NCBI GenBank assembly: GCA_030710605.1
Contig: CP092881.1
Coordinates: forward strand, 74,477,106-74,541,105
Direction of reading: 5' to 3'
Source of the DNA: Cordylochernes scorpioides
Taxonomy: Eukaryota; Arthropoda; Arachnida; Pseudoscorpiones; Chernetidae
Length of the DNA stretch: 64,000 bases
The notes below the pieces were generated by a model. That model saw only the letters and a list, made by a program, of their open reading frames with translations, did not search any database and was not told the DNA's origin. Below, in pieces: positions 19,977 to 32,449 of the stretch (positions are counted from its first letter, which is position 1; every line of letters begins with the position of its first letter). The position numbers were made by a program, and so were the translations under genes.

Positions 19977-21302
19977 TCACGTACAGAATTCACCTGGTAG
20001 ATTGGCAACTAAGGTGAAACGTAGGATAGGTTTGGTCAGAACTCAGGTGAGCAGTTATCATTATGATAAAATCATACAGATCGCTTTTATATAGAGATTA
20101 AATTTTATTGCTTTATATAAATTTAAAATGTGTTAAAAATATTTCGGAGATGTCAAAGCCAAAATACTTTGAAACCACTTAATTCCTAGAAATATGGAAA
20201 TAAGTATAAAAAGAATTACCCGCAGATTCTGTAAATGAATTAGTACTGCTAAAAATTTTTTTAAAATCTTTTTCAAATAATAACGCAATAAAAAAGAGTG
20301 GGTTGATTGTTGGACCACCCAATGCCATCATGTGGCCTTAGTTACAAAAGGAATGCCTAGCGACAAATTGTGATACAAAACATCCTTCTCTTTAAACTGA
20401 CATATCGCCCGCAATTTTTACCTGGAAAATGTCTGAAGGAATTGATATTACAACCTATAGCTGGATTTGAAGATGTTTATGTGAAAAAGAACTAATGTTG
20501 GGACATATATCAGAGTAAGTGTTTATCTCCCACGGAAGAATTAAGGAGGAGAATGCCTGAAAATGAGGAAAATTAAAAGAAGAAGCTTCGACCGTCCATT
20601 ATTGTACCATTGAGAGGAGTGAGAAACACTTTGTTATTCACTTATATATTTGTGGAAATAAATAATAAAAGGGTCAAGTGTTGATATTTACTTATTTTAA
20701 ATATTAAAGATTATTCTTTTGTGTATGTGTGACATATATTTATTGTAATTAATAGAAGAATATGCCACAGAACCAGCTTTGGTAAATATAAACAAATAAG
20801 CACCAATTCCACAATTTCAAGTTTTGACCCTCATCATTACGCCAAGGATTCGGTAAAATATCCTACGGTTATAACATGTGTCAGCGTGGTGTTTTCAACT
20901 ATAGAGTCGAGTGGTAGTCTCAGGCTTGAAGCCATTGTGAGTTATGAAGATGTTCATGCGCAAAATAAATCCATATATTGTTTTATTAATTTATTTAACA
21001 GGATTTTGGAGCTTATTTAGCTCTAATGTTTATATTTTAAATTTTAAAGCAATTAACTATAAACTATAGCTGTACCTATATAATACCACTATATAATAAT
21101 CAATAAACAGAATATGTGTGTGAAAAAATAAAATAATAGAAAAGGTCAGGTGTTGGTATTAAAATAAAAATAAAAAAGACATTTTCTGACCACGAGCACA
21201 TGAGCTTTTTAGATGGCAGAGCGCCATCTAGTGGAACAGAAATAAACTAAACATTGATTTGGTCAACCTAATATCTTGGTAAATCAAGAAAATACAACTA
21301 CG

Positions 21303-21332
21303 AACGCATTTCGGGCTGTTGGCCCTCGTCAG
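21303..21332 (-). ncRNA. Hammerhead ribozyme-like core, copy 1
   Basis: CTGACGA, GGGC, CAACA, GCCC, GAAA, TGCGTT: both conserved hammerhead segments, a 4-bp stem II and a wobble-allowed self-complementary stem III. No RT or GIY-YIG frame is visible nearby, so it may be a solo relic of a Penelope-type element. Confidence 0.55.
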
Positions 21333-21950
21333 CGTGGTGCAGGCTGTAACTCTGCGAACAAAAATCTTGAGAAACCAAGAAATGGGTATTTAAGGCCAAA
21401 CCTGCGTAGATACGCTAAACATGCGAAAATATATATATGTATTGAATTTATAAATTATAACAATATAACGTACAACCCAAGATAAATAGTAAATTGTTCC
21501 CAGCTCTATCCTAAGCAGGGAATATTCGGAGCAAAATTATATTTTCCTAATTTGTAAAGAAAACATCCTCTCTCTGCCCCGCACTGACAAGTTTTAATCT
21601 GTTCTTACACATGGTAGTAAACTATTTATAGTTTTAAAGTTATCTTTTGATTTTTCATTTTAAGAAAGAAAAACAAATAAGATTTTTAATTTTCTCAGAA
21701 TGAATAAAAAATCGAAGTTAGTTACCTCATCCATTTCATTCAATGCTCTAAGACGTAGTGAAAGAATTATAAAGAATTAGAGATTGAATTTAATTAGAAA
21801 CGCGCATATTGAGAATTTTGAAATTATTTCATTCAAAATGTTTGATTCGCGTTTTAATGAGACCCACTTGATAAACTTAAGAAAAACTAAAATGATATTA
21901 AACGAATAAATTCATTCATTGAAATAAACTCTGTTTACATTTTTATTATT

Positions 21951-22283
21951 ATGTGTTATTTATTATGTGTGTGTGAAGATTTCTATAAAATGGCGTCTAA
22001 TTTGTGTGTGGCGAAGAATTCTATTAGAAATGCCATAAATATTTTTATTTTGACCATCAATACTGGCAAACAATCTTATACAATCTTAGCACACGCTGAA
22101 TTAATCCAATTCAGGCAACCAGAAATATTATTTGAATATTTTACCTTCCAATCTTATTCAGAGAAATACAGAGTAAAGTGCACTTATATTGATATCAGAG
22201 ATAAAAATGACACTAAGATGACTTATCCTTATCGCGCAAATGAGCAGTTTTGTTGGAATAGCGCCTTCTATCGGAAAATATGA
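21951..22283 (+). CDS. Hypothetical 110-residue ORF, copy 1
   Basis: The longest non-transposon, non-repeat ORF with an ATG in the segment. It starts MCYLLCVCEDFYKMASNLCV and ends with EQFCWNSAFYRKI. It has no signal peptide, transmembrane segment or motif I can name, and is AT-rich like its surroundings. It is intact in both copies; the one difference seen is synonymous (att versus ata). No promoter or splice site could be assigned. It may be a chance ORF or a TE fragment. Confidence 0.25.
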   Translation: MCYLLCVCEDFYKMASNLCVAKNSIRNAINIFILTINTGKQSYTILAHAELIQFRQPEILFEYFTFQSYSEKYRVKCTYIDIRDKNDTKMTYPYRANEQFCWNSAFYRKI

Positions 22284-22801
22284 GGTTGATTCATGTTTAT
22301 TCCAGACGATGGGTCAACCTGGTAAACCAGGAAAGGATAATTCACCCATGTCAGATGGCGGAGACAGCGATCTACCAAGACGGATATACTACGGTTATAT
22401 TTAGAAATATTCAAATAAGATGGTGAAGGAATGAGGAGGGGAAGAAACAATTCCCGGTCAGAACACCCCCTGGGTGACCATATGTCCAACTTTCTGAGAA
22501 CAAACAATTCCGGGAGATCACCATTTGGTCCCTGGGGAATAATATATCTTACTGGGAAGAATTCGAAAACACTCGGATTTGATGATCAGAGGACATTTCT
22601 CACGTAGGTGGACTCTACGGTGTGATTCCCAGGGTGGTCCTCGGACCCTCTCTGATCCTCACGGGTTTATATAAGAAATACAAACATAAGGCCCGGATGT
22701 TTCTTTTGAACATAAAACTTCAACTCTCTTACTGCGATGAAAAAATTATTGGAAGGGCTTGGCTCATCAGTGGTGAACTCCAATAACCCTGGTTTCCAAA
22801 C

Positions 22802-22893
22802 TAGATCCTGTAAATAGATCCGTAAATAGATCCTGTAACTAGATCCTGTAAATAGATCCTGTAACTAGATCCTGTAAATAGATCCTGTAAAAT
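22802..22893. repeat. Short tandem repeat of about 15 bp
   Basis: Six or so repeats of AGATCCTGTAAATAG alternating with AGATCCTGTAACT, ending sharply at both sides. It is in the intron upstream of the LDLa exon at 14374. Confidence 0.9.
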
Positions 22894-22899
22894 TTTAAG

Positions 22900-24945
22900 A
22901 ACTGAACTGTTTAGTCCAACGGAGAAAACTTTATTTCCCCAATATTTAAATCCATTTAACGATTTGTCCGCGATTTGAACATTAACTACTAATTGAGTTA
23001 ATAAAATGTAATTAAACAAGACAGAGAGAGATTGAGTTGAAACTGATTTATCACAACGCCCATAGGTTTGAACAAGTGTATCACATTAGACTTCTAGTTG
23101 GTGCTGTGTAACTACTATCTCTATTGGAAATTAAATACAAGGCTTGCGGACAGACAAAGAAGCAAGGTGAATAAAAGCTTTTAAAAAGTTTCGACCTCAC
23201 ATACTCTTTAGCTCTAATCATATATTTTATTTAGTATGCCATTATATATATATATATAAATAAACCAAAGAACTATCCCAAAACTTTCAAAGTTAAATTT
23301 TAATTTAATTGACTCCGGTGATATTGTGAATATTTAATAGAAAATCTATCCATAAAACAGTTAAATTGCAAATACTATACATGAAATGTTTCAACACCTT
23401 TTCTAGATAATTGCAATTACTGTTGCGAACTGTATAGAACTCGGTGATTTGATAAATATATAAATTTTAATATAATAATGTTATATATGTTCACTTCCAG
23501 CTTAAATTATGAATTCAAACGGAATTTTAAAATAGGATTTATATTAAAACATTTTGAAAAATTGGACTTATATTAAAACATAAAATATTTCGCTTATATA
23601 ATATTTGCCTTATTTTTATATAAGATGTTTTATGTACGAATTTATTCATTTTAATAAATTCTTGAGAGAAAGTTTATTTCATATATATATGCAAATAAAC
23701 ATAGATATATTACTCCAATAAGTTGCTATTTTATTGTTCAACAAGGGGACTAGAGAAGCATTATTTACAAAATAAATATCCGCACAAAATATTTTCGAAA
23801 GATAAAATCTTCTGACATATTAATACACATTTCTTGCTTTGAAACTTATCCTCTCGGAAGTTGTTTATTATTATTACGAAAATACTTTAGAAATTTGTGA
23901 AATTTATGAAGATTCTTTGGTTAAATATTTGAAGGAATAAAATCCAAATTTACTTGATTTTATAATACAAACGTCCTTATATTTGCAGCAGGAAATAAAA
24001 TAAAGATCAATATTTTGACACATTTGAGTCATTTTTAAAATAAAAATTGATAATATGAATTTAAAACATGTAAAAAATATTTATAAATATAAGGGTTGTA
24101 TATCTCAAAACGGGATTTTTATAGGTTTTACACATTCACACATAATCACTACCATTTTGTACACCTATCCTCCACTGATAACAAGCCAGGTTATTCTGAT
24201 TTATCAACCTATTTGACCTGTTGACCTGGACAGTACCATAAGATCCTGCTTGAAGCGCGTTCTTTTTAGAATCTATTCAAACGCCTAAACAAGTGAAAGT
24301 CGAAGGGTCACGGTGGATGTTCCATTACCCTCCATGTGAAATTTGACGGCAAATATTGTGTGATAGATGCAGAGTGAGATCGCTGTAACAATATGACATA
24401 TGTCTTTAAAATTCGATACTTCGGGCAGTTTGATTTTCTCTCTATGAGTGAATAAATAAAGAGAAAATAAAACTGTAACTGGCCGAAGTGTCTATTTTAA
24501 AAAAATATGAATGCCGGCCAGGCAACCTCTAGATAACAATATACATGAACAATTTTAATGTAAATATTGGATGGAATTTGAGAGACAATTTTGTTCACAC
24601 TTGGTTATCTCGTGTGTCTTCAATAAAAGCCACTGAAATATCTTTTAGAGTTATTGTCTGAATCCCGATATACATGCTGAAAGGTACAACTTCAAGTTTT
24701 GTAAATAAGTGTATATACAATCCCGTTCAAATTGATTAAGATTTCATTCAAAATTTCCATGACACAATTGATTCAAATAATTCAGGACAACTTGTCAAAT
24801 TGTGGAAATTTCTGAATGAAATACATACCGGCGTTATATAATTACGGTTTATATATTTATTCACTAAATTTATAAATTCTTTTTAGAATATATTCGAGTG
24901 TAAATTCCACTGTGTACACAATAATTAATATTTCAAGGACTTGTC
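22900..24945. other. AT-rich intron, nothing coding
   Basis: Contains a dispersed repeat fragment at about 23140-23190 (CAAGGCTTGCGGACAGACAA and AAGCTTTTAAA) with a relative at 31968-32020. No exon found. Confidence 0.5.
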
Positions 24946-24951
24946 ACTCAC

Positions 24952-25080
24952 GGCAATCTCTCTCGTCAATCCCGCCGAGACACTCCACGACGTAGTTGCA
25001 GCGGGCGGCGGGCGGCAGGCAGCGGGAGGAACACTTCAGGTGTCCGGGCGGACATCCCTGCTGTCTGGTGGGAGCCGCCT
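24952..25080 (-). CDS. LDL-receptor class A exon
   Basis: A 129-bp exon, phase 1 on both sides, acceptor ctggcag and donor gtgagt. After a short linker (AEAAPTRQQG) it reads CPPGHLKCSSRCLPPAARC and then ECLGGIDERDC. The six cysteines fit an LDLa module, with an acidic IDERDC end. The region between the second and third cysteines is short. It lies only about 600 bp from the two-module exon at 25684, so this part of the gene is compact compared with the 3-10 kb introns in the duplicated segment. Confidence 0.75.
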
Positions 25081-25151
25081 CTGCCAGGGTCTCACATAGT
25101 ACACAATATATTTGAAAAGTTAAAGTATTCAAAGCACGAATGTCTCTTTTT

Positions 25152-25382
25152 AAACTAATATCAAACTTCTACTGTCCTTACTGCGGTGAAATAAATATTG
25201 GGAGGCTTGGCTCATCAGTGGTGAACCCTACCAGCGGTTTCGCCAATTTAATCTAACAGACCGCTTCTTAGAGCTTTAATACTGTATTGGACGCTTCTGC
25301 TCATATATGCTGCACTGAAGGGCGGAATTTCAGAAATGGTATTCACATGGACATAAGCTTTTAGGACAGTAGAATTTCGTAT
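25152..25382. mobile_element. MITE family CTACTGYCC, element 3
   Basis: CTTCTACTGTCCTTACTGCG at the left, AGCTTTTAGGACAGTAGAAT at the right and the CAGCGGTTTCGCCAATTTAA interior. It lies in the short intron between the LDLa exons 24952 and 25684. Confidence 0.62.
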
Positions 25383-25683
25383 AAATATATGCATATTATA
25401 TCTCTCATAGCACCACGCAGATTGAAAGAATATACAAAAATATTTTTCAAAACTTTAAATCGTGTGCATAGCTACAATTAAAATCATTTTCCACAAAATA
25501 AATTTTAAAATGCCCAATAACAACACTATGTGTACAACCCACAACAATTGAAATAATAAAGAAATAAATCCTTATGCCATAGGTTTATTTATTGACTTAA
25601 CCGCGGATTTCTACCTCTCGCGCTTCAACGGCCAGAAAGACGATAGAGTGTGATTTCTGTCTCTCGAGGGAGTCGCTACCCAC

Positions 25684-25952
25684 CGTGGCAGCCCAGCATC
25701 GAGGGACACTCCGAGCAGACGTTCTCTGCGTGGACGCAGCGGTCGCTGGCGTTACAGAACAGCGTGGAGGCGGGGTCGCACACCACCACGGCGTTCCGCA
25801 AGCTGTAGCGGTGGTCACAGCCGCCCGTCTCGTCGTCGCACTCTGGGCCGCAGTCACAGAACCGTCGCACGTCCGGACCGCGGGCACGCAGCGAGAATTC
25901 CGGCACTGGAACTCTTCTTCGTGCACTACCGGCCTAGGGCAACAGGCCGCGT
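25684..25952 (-). CDS. Two-module LDL-receptor class A exon with a 1-base deletion
   Basis: This exon encodes two tandem LDLa-like modules. The first reads EEEFQCRNSRCVPAVRTCDG and, after a frame change, DCGPECDDETGGC. The second reads CDPASTLFCNASDRCVHAE, then VCSECPSMLGC, and lacks the acidic box. Donor gtgggt gives phase 1. The observed 269 bp is one base short of a multiple of three and the frame break falls at gacggttctgtgac, so one base is probably missing from the assembly. The 5' boundary is the least certain: I chose the AG before acgcgg because it restores phase 1 and length 3n, but its polypyrimidine tract is weak and a second AG lies in ccctag. Confidence 0.65.
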
Positions 25953-26274
25953 CTTTGTCATTAACAGTATTTATCTATAATTTCTGTGTATTCTTATTGT
26001 GTGTCTCATCTATGTATTCCTTATAATATCCTATGAATATATTTATACCGATTGTATACAAGGCAGGTAAATAGGCGTTAGTCTGAAATTAACATAATAA
26101 AAATACAACAAAGGCTTTCTACGTAGGTTGCACAGGAACAATAAGCTCTTAGAATAAAACGGTCTCAAAATATAAATATATATTTTACACCTTCACAAAA
26201 AATGGAAAAATCTCACCCGTTACATTACATTCCCGCCCAAGGTTGTGAAGCCAGCTGTCAAGACAAACACTTAC

Positions 26275-26406
26275 AGTGGAGCTCGTCCGCCTGGTTGATG
26301 GGACAGTCCACCCAATCGTCGCACCACACGGACCGATGCGCCTGGCTCCCGTCGCCGCACTCCACGAAGTGAGCTGGGCACAGCGGGGTTAGCTCGGGGA
26401 ACACAG
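26275..26406 (-). CDS. LDL-receptor class A exon
   Basis: A 132-bp exon between acceptor gaatcgaacag and donor gtaagt, phase 1 on both sides. It reads CPAHFVECGDGSQAHRSVWC, then CDDWVDC and NQADELH, with the last cysteine codon beginning on the final base of the exon. The spacing CxxxxxxC and the QADE box fit LDLa, although the segment around GDGSQ is unusual. It is the LDLa exon closest to the scaffold gap on the left-hand contig; an earlier AG at tttccag is possible but would not give phase 1. Confidence 0.65.
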
Positions 26407-26409
26407 CTG

Positions 26410-27438
26410 TTCGATTCTGGAAATGGATCGAAATTTTATAAGTGACAAAAATTGCAAATATTTTGCATTTAAATACAACCTAACTCATACATGCGCTTTT
26501 ACAAACCTTACCGAAAATTAAACAGTTAAAAGAAAAACTTAAGTGTAATATAAGGTTGTACCAAAAGTTCATGTTTTTCTTATTACTTGGCGAATAAATA
26601 ATACACAGTAACATAAGTGATAATATATAAGTAATACATAATACAACTATTTTACACGAAATACAAAGACATTATACATAACAGCGAACAATATTGGTAT
26701 TTCAATTCTTTCCAAGTGTTTACGAACTTTTGGAACAACCCTGTATAATATGTATTGGCTTAACGGGACATAAATTTGCTTCGTTGTTTTAACACAACCT
26801 CCTAAGTGCTGAGCCATTGATCTATGGTACCACGTATTTATCTTAAGGAATTTATTTAATTGCACCACTAATGCTGATGTCAACTTTTTCAAATTATGAT
26901 TAATTTTTTGCACAACTTATCTTCTGAATGTGCCAACAGAATAATCAAAGACGTTCGAATTCACTCAGGTGGGATATGTAAATAAAGATGATCCAATCAC
27001 TCTTTTCCATTGGAAATATATTAATAGAAAATTGATAAATTTAACAATTAGGCGTGCATGGATGACTTTGCTGTTTGAAATAGAGGCTATTTACTGCATG
27101 GTTTTCAAATTAAAATAAGAACTAATTTACATATTTATTGTTATATTGAAATTAAAGGTAAACATCGGCCCAAATTGCTTAGTTTGGGTCATAACGCCTG
27201 ATGCCTATAATATTTTCAATAATTATGTTAATAATACATTTTAAAAACAATGATGGAACATGGGCTCTTTATATCACTAAAAGATTTTTAACTTAATACT
27301 AACTGTAAATTTAAGAGAAAACTGATTTTCTCAGGAGAGATATAATGTTTCACATAATTCTTGATCTATTCTCTCAATATAAATGATAACACCTGTCACC
27401 CTCACTTTTGTTCAATTCATATTGTCGCGTTGGAAAAT
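26410..27438. other. Stretch up to the gap, nothing coding
   Basis: AT-rich. An 88-codon minus-strand open frame at 26647-26913 contains YRVVPKVRKHLERI, but no family could be recognised. It may be a transposon relic. Confidence 0.4.
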
Positions 27439-27538
27439 NNNNNNNNNNNNNNNNNNNNNNNNNNNNNNNNNNNNNNNNNNNNNNNNNNNNNNNNNNNNNN
27501 NNNNNNNNNNNNNNNNNNNNNNNNNNNNNNNNNNNNNN
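27439..27538. other. 100-N scaffold gap
   Basis: Exactly 100 Ns, the conventional placeholder for a gap of unknown length. The right side starts inside a tandem array of about 70-bp units; the left side shows no unit of that array. Anything inferred about order or spacing across this point is an assembly claim, not a sequence observation. Confidence 0.99.
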
Positions 27539-30500
27539 TACTAATACAACACCTGGAATTCTTGAACAGGCAAACAGCGTTGCCGGATATTCACATGTAT
27601 ACAGATTATTACTAATACAACACCTTTGAATTCTTGAACAGGCAACAGCGTTGCCGGATATTCACATGTATACAGATTATACTAATACAACACCTTTGAA
27701 ATCTTGAACAGGCAACAGCGTTGCCGGATATTCACATGTATACAGGTTATTACTAATACAACACCTTTGATCTTGAACAGCCACAGCGTTGCCGGATATT
27801 CACATGTATACAGATTATTACAATACAACACCTTTGGATTCTTGAACAGGCAACAGCGTTGCCGGATATTCACATGTATACAGATTATTACTAATACAAC
27901 ACCTTTGGATTCTTGAACAGCCAACAGCGTTGCCGGATATTCACATGTATACAGATTATTACTAATACAACACCTTTGGATTCTTGAACAGCCAACAGCG
28001 TTGCCGGATATTCACATGTATACAATTTATTACTAATACAACACCTTTGAAGTCTTAAGCAGCAACAGCGTTGCCGGATATTCACATTTATACAGATTAT
28101 TACTAATACAACACCTTGGAATTCTTGAACAGGCAACATCGTCGCCGGATATTCACATGTATACAGATTATTACTAATGCAACACCTTTGAAATCTTGAA
28201 CAGGCAACAGCGTTGCCGGATATTCACATGTATACAATTTATTACTAATACAGCACCTTTGAATTCTTGAACAGGCAACAGCGTTGCCGGATATTCACAT
28301 GTATACAATTTATTACTAATACAGCACCTTTGAATTCTTGAACAGGCAACAGCGTTGCCGGATATTCACATGTATACAGATTATTACTAATACAGCACCT
28401 TTGAATTCTTGAACAGCCAACAGCGTTGCCGGATATTCACATGTATACAATTTATTACTAATACAACACCTTTGAAGTCTTAACAGGCAACAGCGTTGCC
28501 GGATATTCACATTTATACAGATTATTACTAATACAACACCTTGGAATTCTTGAACAGGCAACATCGTTGCCGGATATTCACATTATACAGATTATTACTA
28601 ATACAACACCTTTGAAATCTTGAACAGGCATCAGCCTTGCCGGATATTCACATGTATACAGATTATTACTAATACAACACCTTTGAAGTCTTAAACAGGC
28701 ACAGCGTTGCCGGATATTCACATGTATACAGATTATTACTAATACAACACCTTTGAAATCTTGAACAGGCAACAGCGTTGCCGGATATTCACATGTATAC
28801 AGATTATTACTAATACAACACCTTTGAAATCTTGAACAGGCAACAGCGTCGCCGGATATTCACATGTATACAGATTATTACTAATACAACACCTTTGAAA
28901 TCTTGAACAGGCAACAGCGTTGCCGGATATTCACATGTATACAATTTATTACTAATACAACACCTTTGAAGTCTTAAACAGGCAACAGCGTTGCCGGATA
29001 TTCACATGTATACAATTTATTACTAATACAACACCTTTGAAGTCTTAAACAGGCAACAGCGTTGCCGGATATTCACATGTATACAGATTATTACTAATAC
29101 AACACCTTTGGATTCTTGAACAGGCAACAGCGTTGCCGGATATTCACATGTATACAATTATTACTAATACAACACCTTTGAAGTCTTGAACAGGCAACAG
29201 CGTTGCCGGATATTCACATGTATACAGATTATTACTAATACAACACCTTTGAAATCTTGAACAGGCAACAGCGTCGCCGGATATTCACATGTATACAGAT
29301 TATTACTAATACACACCTTTGAAATCTTGAACAGGCAACAGCGTTGCCGGATATTCACATGTATACAATTTATTACTAATACAACACCTTTGAAGTCTTA
29401 AACAGGCAACAGCGTTGCCGGATATTCACATGTATACAATTTATTACTAATACAACACCTTTGAAGTCTTAAACAGGCAACAGCGTTGCCGGATATTCAC
29501 ATGTATACAGATTATTACTAATACAACACCTTTGGATTCTTGAACAGGCAACAGCGTTGCCGGATATTCACATGTATACAATTTATTACTAATACAACAC
29601 CTTTGAAGTCTTGAACAGGCAACAGCGTTGCCGGATATTCACATGTATACAGATTATTACTAATGCAACACCTTTGAAGTCTTGAACAGGCAACAGCGTT
29701 GCCGGATATTCACATGTATACAGATTATTACTAATTGCAACACCTTTGAAGTCTTGAACAGGCTACAGCGTTGCCGGATATTCACATGTATACAGATTAT
29801 TACTAATACAACACCTTTGAATTCTTGAACAGGCAACAGCGTTGCCGGATATTCACATGTATACAATTTATTACTAATACAACACCTTTGAAGTCTTAAT
29901 CAGGCAACAGCGTTGCCGAATATTCACATGTATACAGATTATTACTAATACAGCACCTTTGAATTCTTGAACAGCCAACAGCGTTGCCGGATATTCACAT
30001 GTATACAGATTATTACTAATACAACACCTTTGAAATCTTGAACAGGCATCAGCCTTGCCGGATATTCACATGTATACAGATTATTACTAATACAACACCT
30101 TTGAAGTCTTAAACAGGCAACAGCGTTGCCGGATATTCACATGTATACAGATTATTACTAATACAACACCTTTGAAATCTTGAACAGGCAACAGCGTTGC
30201 CGGATATTCACATGTATACAGATTATTACTAATACAACACCTTTGAAATCTTGAACAGGCAACAGCGTCGCCGGATATTCACATGTATACAGATTATTAC
30301 TAATACAACACCTTTGAAATCTTGAACAGGCAACAGCGTTGCCGGATATTCACATGTATACAATTTATTACTAATACAACACCTTTGAAGTCTTAAACAG
30401 GCAACAGCGTTGCCGGATATTCACATGTATAATTTATTACTAATACAACACCTTTGAAGTCTTAAACAGGCAACAGCGTTGCCGGATATTCACATGTATA

Positions 30501-31672
30501 CAGATTATTACTAATACAACACCTTTGGATCTTGAACAGGCAACAGCGTTGCCGGATATTCACATGTATACAATTATTACTAATACAACACCTTTGAAGT
30601 CTTGAACAGGCAACAGCGTTGCCGGATATTCACATGTATACAGATTATTACTAATACAACACCTTTGAAATCTTGAACAGGCAACAGCGTCGCCGGATAT
30701 TCACATGTATACAGATTATTACTAATACAACACCTTTGAAATCTTGAACAGGCAACAGCGTTGCCGGATATTCACATGTATACAATTTATTACTAATACA
30801 ACACCTTTGAAGTCTTAAACAGGCAACAGCGTTGCCGGATATTCACATGTATACAATTTATTACTAATACAACACCTTTGAAGTCTAAACAGGCAACAGC
30901 GTTGCCGGATATTCACATGTATACAGATTATTACTAATACAACACCTTTGGATTCTTGAACAGGCAACAGCGTTGCCGGATATTCACATGTATACAATTT
31001 ATTACTAATACAACACCTTTGAAGTCTTGAACAGGCAACAGCGTTGCCGGATATTCACATGTATACAGATTATTACTAATACAACACCTTTGAATTCTTG
31101 AACAGGCAACAGCGTTGCCGGATATTCACATGTATACAGATTATTACTAATACAACACCTTTGAATTCTTGAACAGGCAACAGCGTTGCCGGATATTCAC
31201 ATGTATACAGATTATTACTAATGCAACACCTTTGAAGTCTTGAACAGGCATCAGCGTTGCCGGATATTCACATGTATACAGGTTATTACTAATGCAACAC
31301 CTTTGAAGTCTTGAACAGGCATCAGCGTTGCCGGATATTCACATGTATACAATTTTACTAATACAACACCTTTGAATTCTTGAACAGCCAACAGCGTTGC
31401 CGGATATTCACATGTATACAGATTATTACTAATACAACACCTTTGAATTCTTGAACAGGCAACAGCGTTGCCGGATATTCACATGTATACAGATTATTAC
31501 TAATACAACACCTTTGAATTCTTGAACAGCCAACAGCGTTGCCGGATATTCACATGTATACAGATTATTACTAATACAACACCTTTGAAATCTTGAACAG
31601 GCAACAGCGTTGCCGGATATTCACATGTATACAGATTATTACTAATGCAACACCTTTGAAGTCTTGAACAAT
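27539..31672. repeat. Minisatellite of about 58 units of 70-71 bp
   Basis: The unit contains GGCAACAGCGTTGCC (a 6-bp hairpin), then GGATATTCACATGTATACA and TTATTACTAATACAACACC. Units are 85-100 percent alike. Rare variants recur about 1417 bp apart: GGCATCAGCCTTGCC near 28627 and 30044, TATACAATTATTACTAA near 29155 and 30572, and GCGTCGCC near 28847/30264 and 29271/30688. That is a higher-order repeat of 20 units. A six-unit block is duplicated inside it. The array starts at the scaffold gap, so its true length is unknown. Open frames across it are repeat-derived. Confidence 0.96.
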
Positions 31673-32449
31673 CGCTGAAACAATCAAGTCACAACTCGCA
31701 ACAGTTTCCGAGTTGAAATCGTTCATCACATGAGATTTAAAAAGAAATTGGTTTATTTCCGGCCACCCATAAGTCTTACAATTTGTACACTTGCAGCTGG
31801 ACTGAGAGAGTATTCAAATTTGATTTCCATGTTGTCTGAACGCGTTGGTCCATTCCAGCCTGACAATCCAGAAGTCTGAAAATGTGTCAACTTGCATTGT
31901 CATCAGGTTCGAGCAAATGTGCAAAATACAGACATCCACGAGCTCAGAAGGTATGTTAAAAATGATTACAAGGTTTGTGGACAGACATGGAAGCAAGTTA
32001 AATATAAGCTTTTAAATAGACCAAATCCAAACTTATAAATTATGTTTCAGATGTCACCGAAGCGCGTCACACAGAATTTATTAATTTGGATTTGGACTTG
32101 TTATTTTATGTTTCTAATCTAAAAATTGAAGTGAAACTTTTGTTTTATATATAAATACGAAAATAAATACAAAATTTAATATAAGTATCTGTTGAAATTC
32201 AATAAAAAAAGCGTTGTTCCTTCATTTTGAACTAATGTTCTAATTGACAAAATCCAACATTCAGTATGACTCATATCTCGATGAAAATAAAATATATTTT
32301 GGTTTCATTGGTTTAGCGCTTCTAGGCTGTTTTATTCTGTAAGAGATAATTATTGTTCCTATTTACATATATTAGCATTAGGAAACTGTGACTAAAGCAT
32401 ATAAATTGAATATAGACTATTATTAAATGTAAAATTTGAAAATATTGAT

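Larger units (their letters stand above)
1..22399. repeat. 22.4 kb duplicated segment, copy 1
   Basis: Position 1 aligns with 41639 and position 22399 with 64000, in the same orientation and with the same order of every exon and transposon. The offset falls gradually from 41638 to 41601, so copy 2 is 37 bases shorter overall. Differences are mostly 1-2 base indels in short homopolymers, with a few substitutions and one 8-base indel near 9667/51247. Both ends run out of the window, so the true length is not visible. The two copies share the same TE insertions with the same target-site duplications, so they are either a very recent tandem duplication or two haplotypes placed in series. Confidence 0.97.

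Noticed and set aside
27539-31672. CRISPR-like array (regular repeats with a palindromic core)
   Set aside because: Units are contiguous with no unique spacers, the host is eukaryotic, and there are no cas genes. It is a satellite.
31780-31875. Candidate 96-bp minus-strand exon (tttcag to gtaaga)
   Set aside because: Splice signals are fair, but two frames are open, neither resembles LDLa or LRR, and the phase cannot be tied to neighbouring exons.
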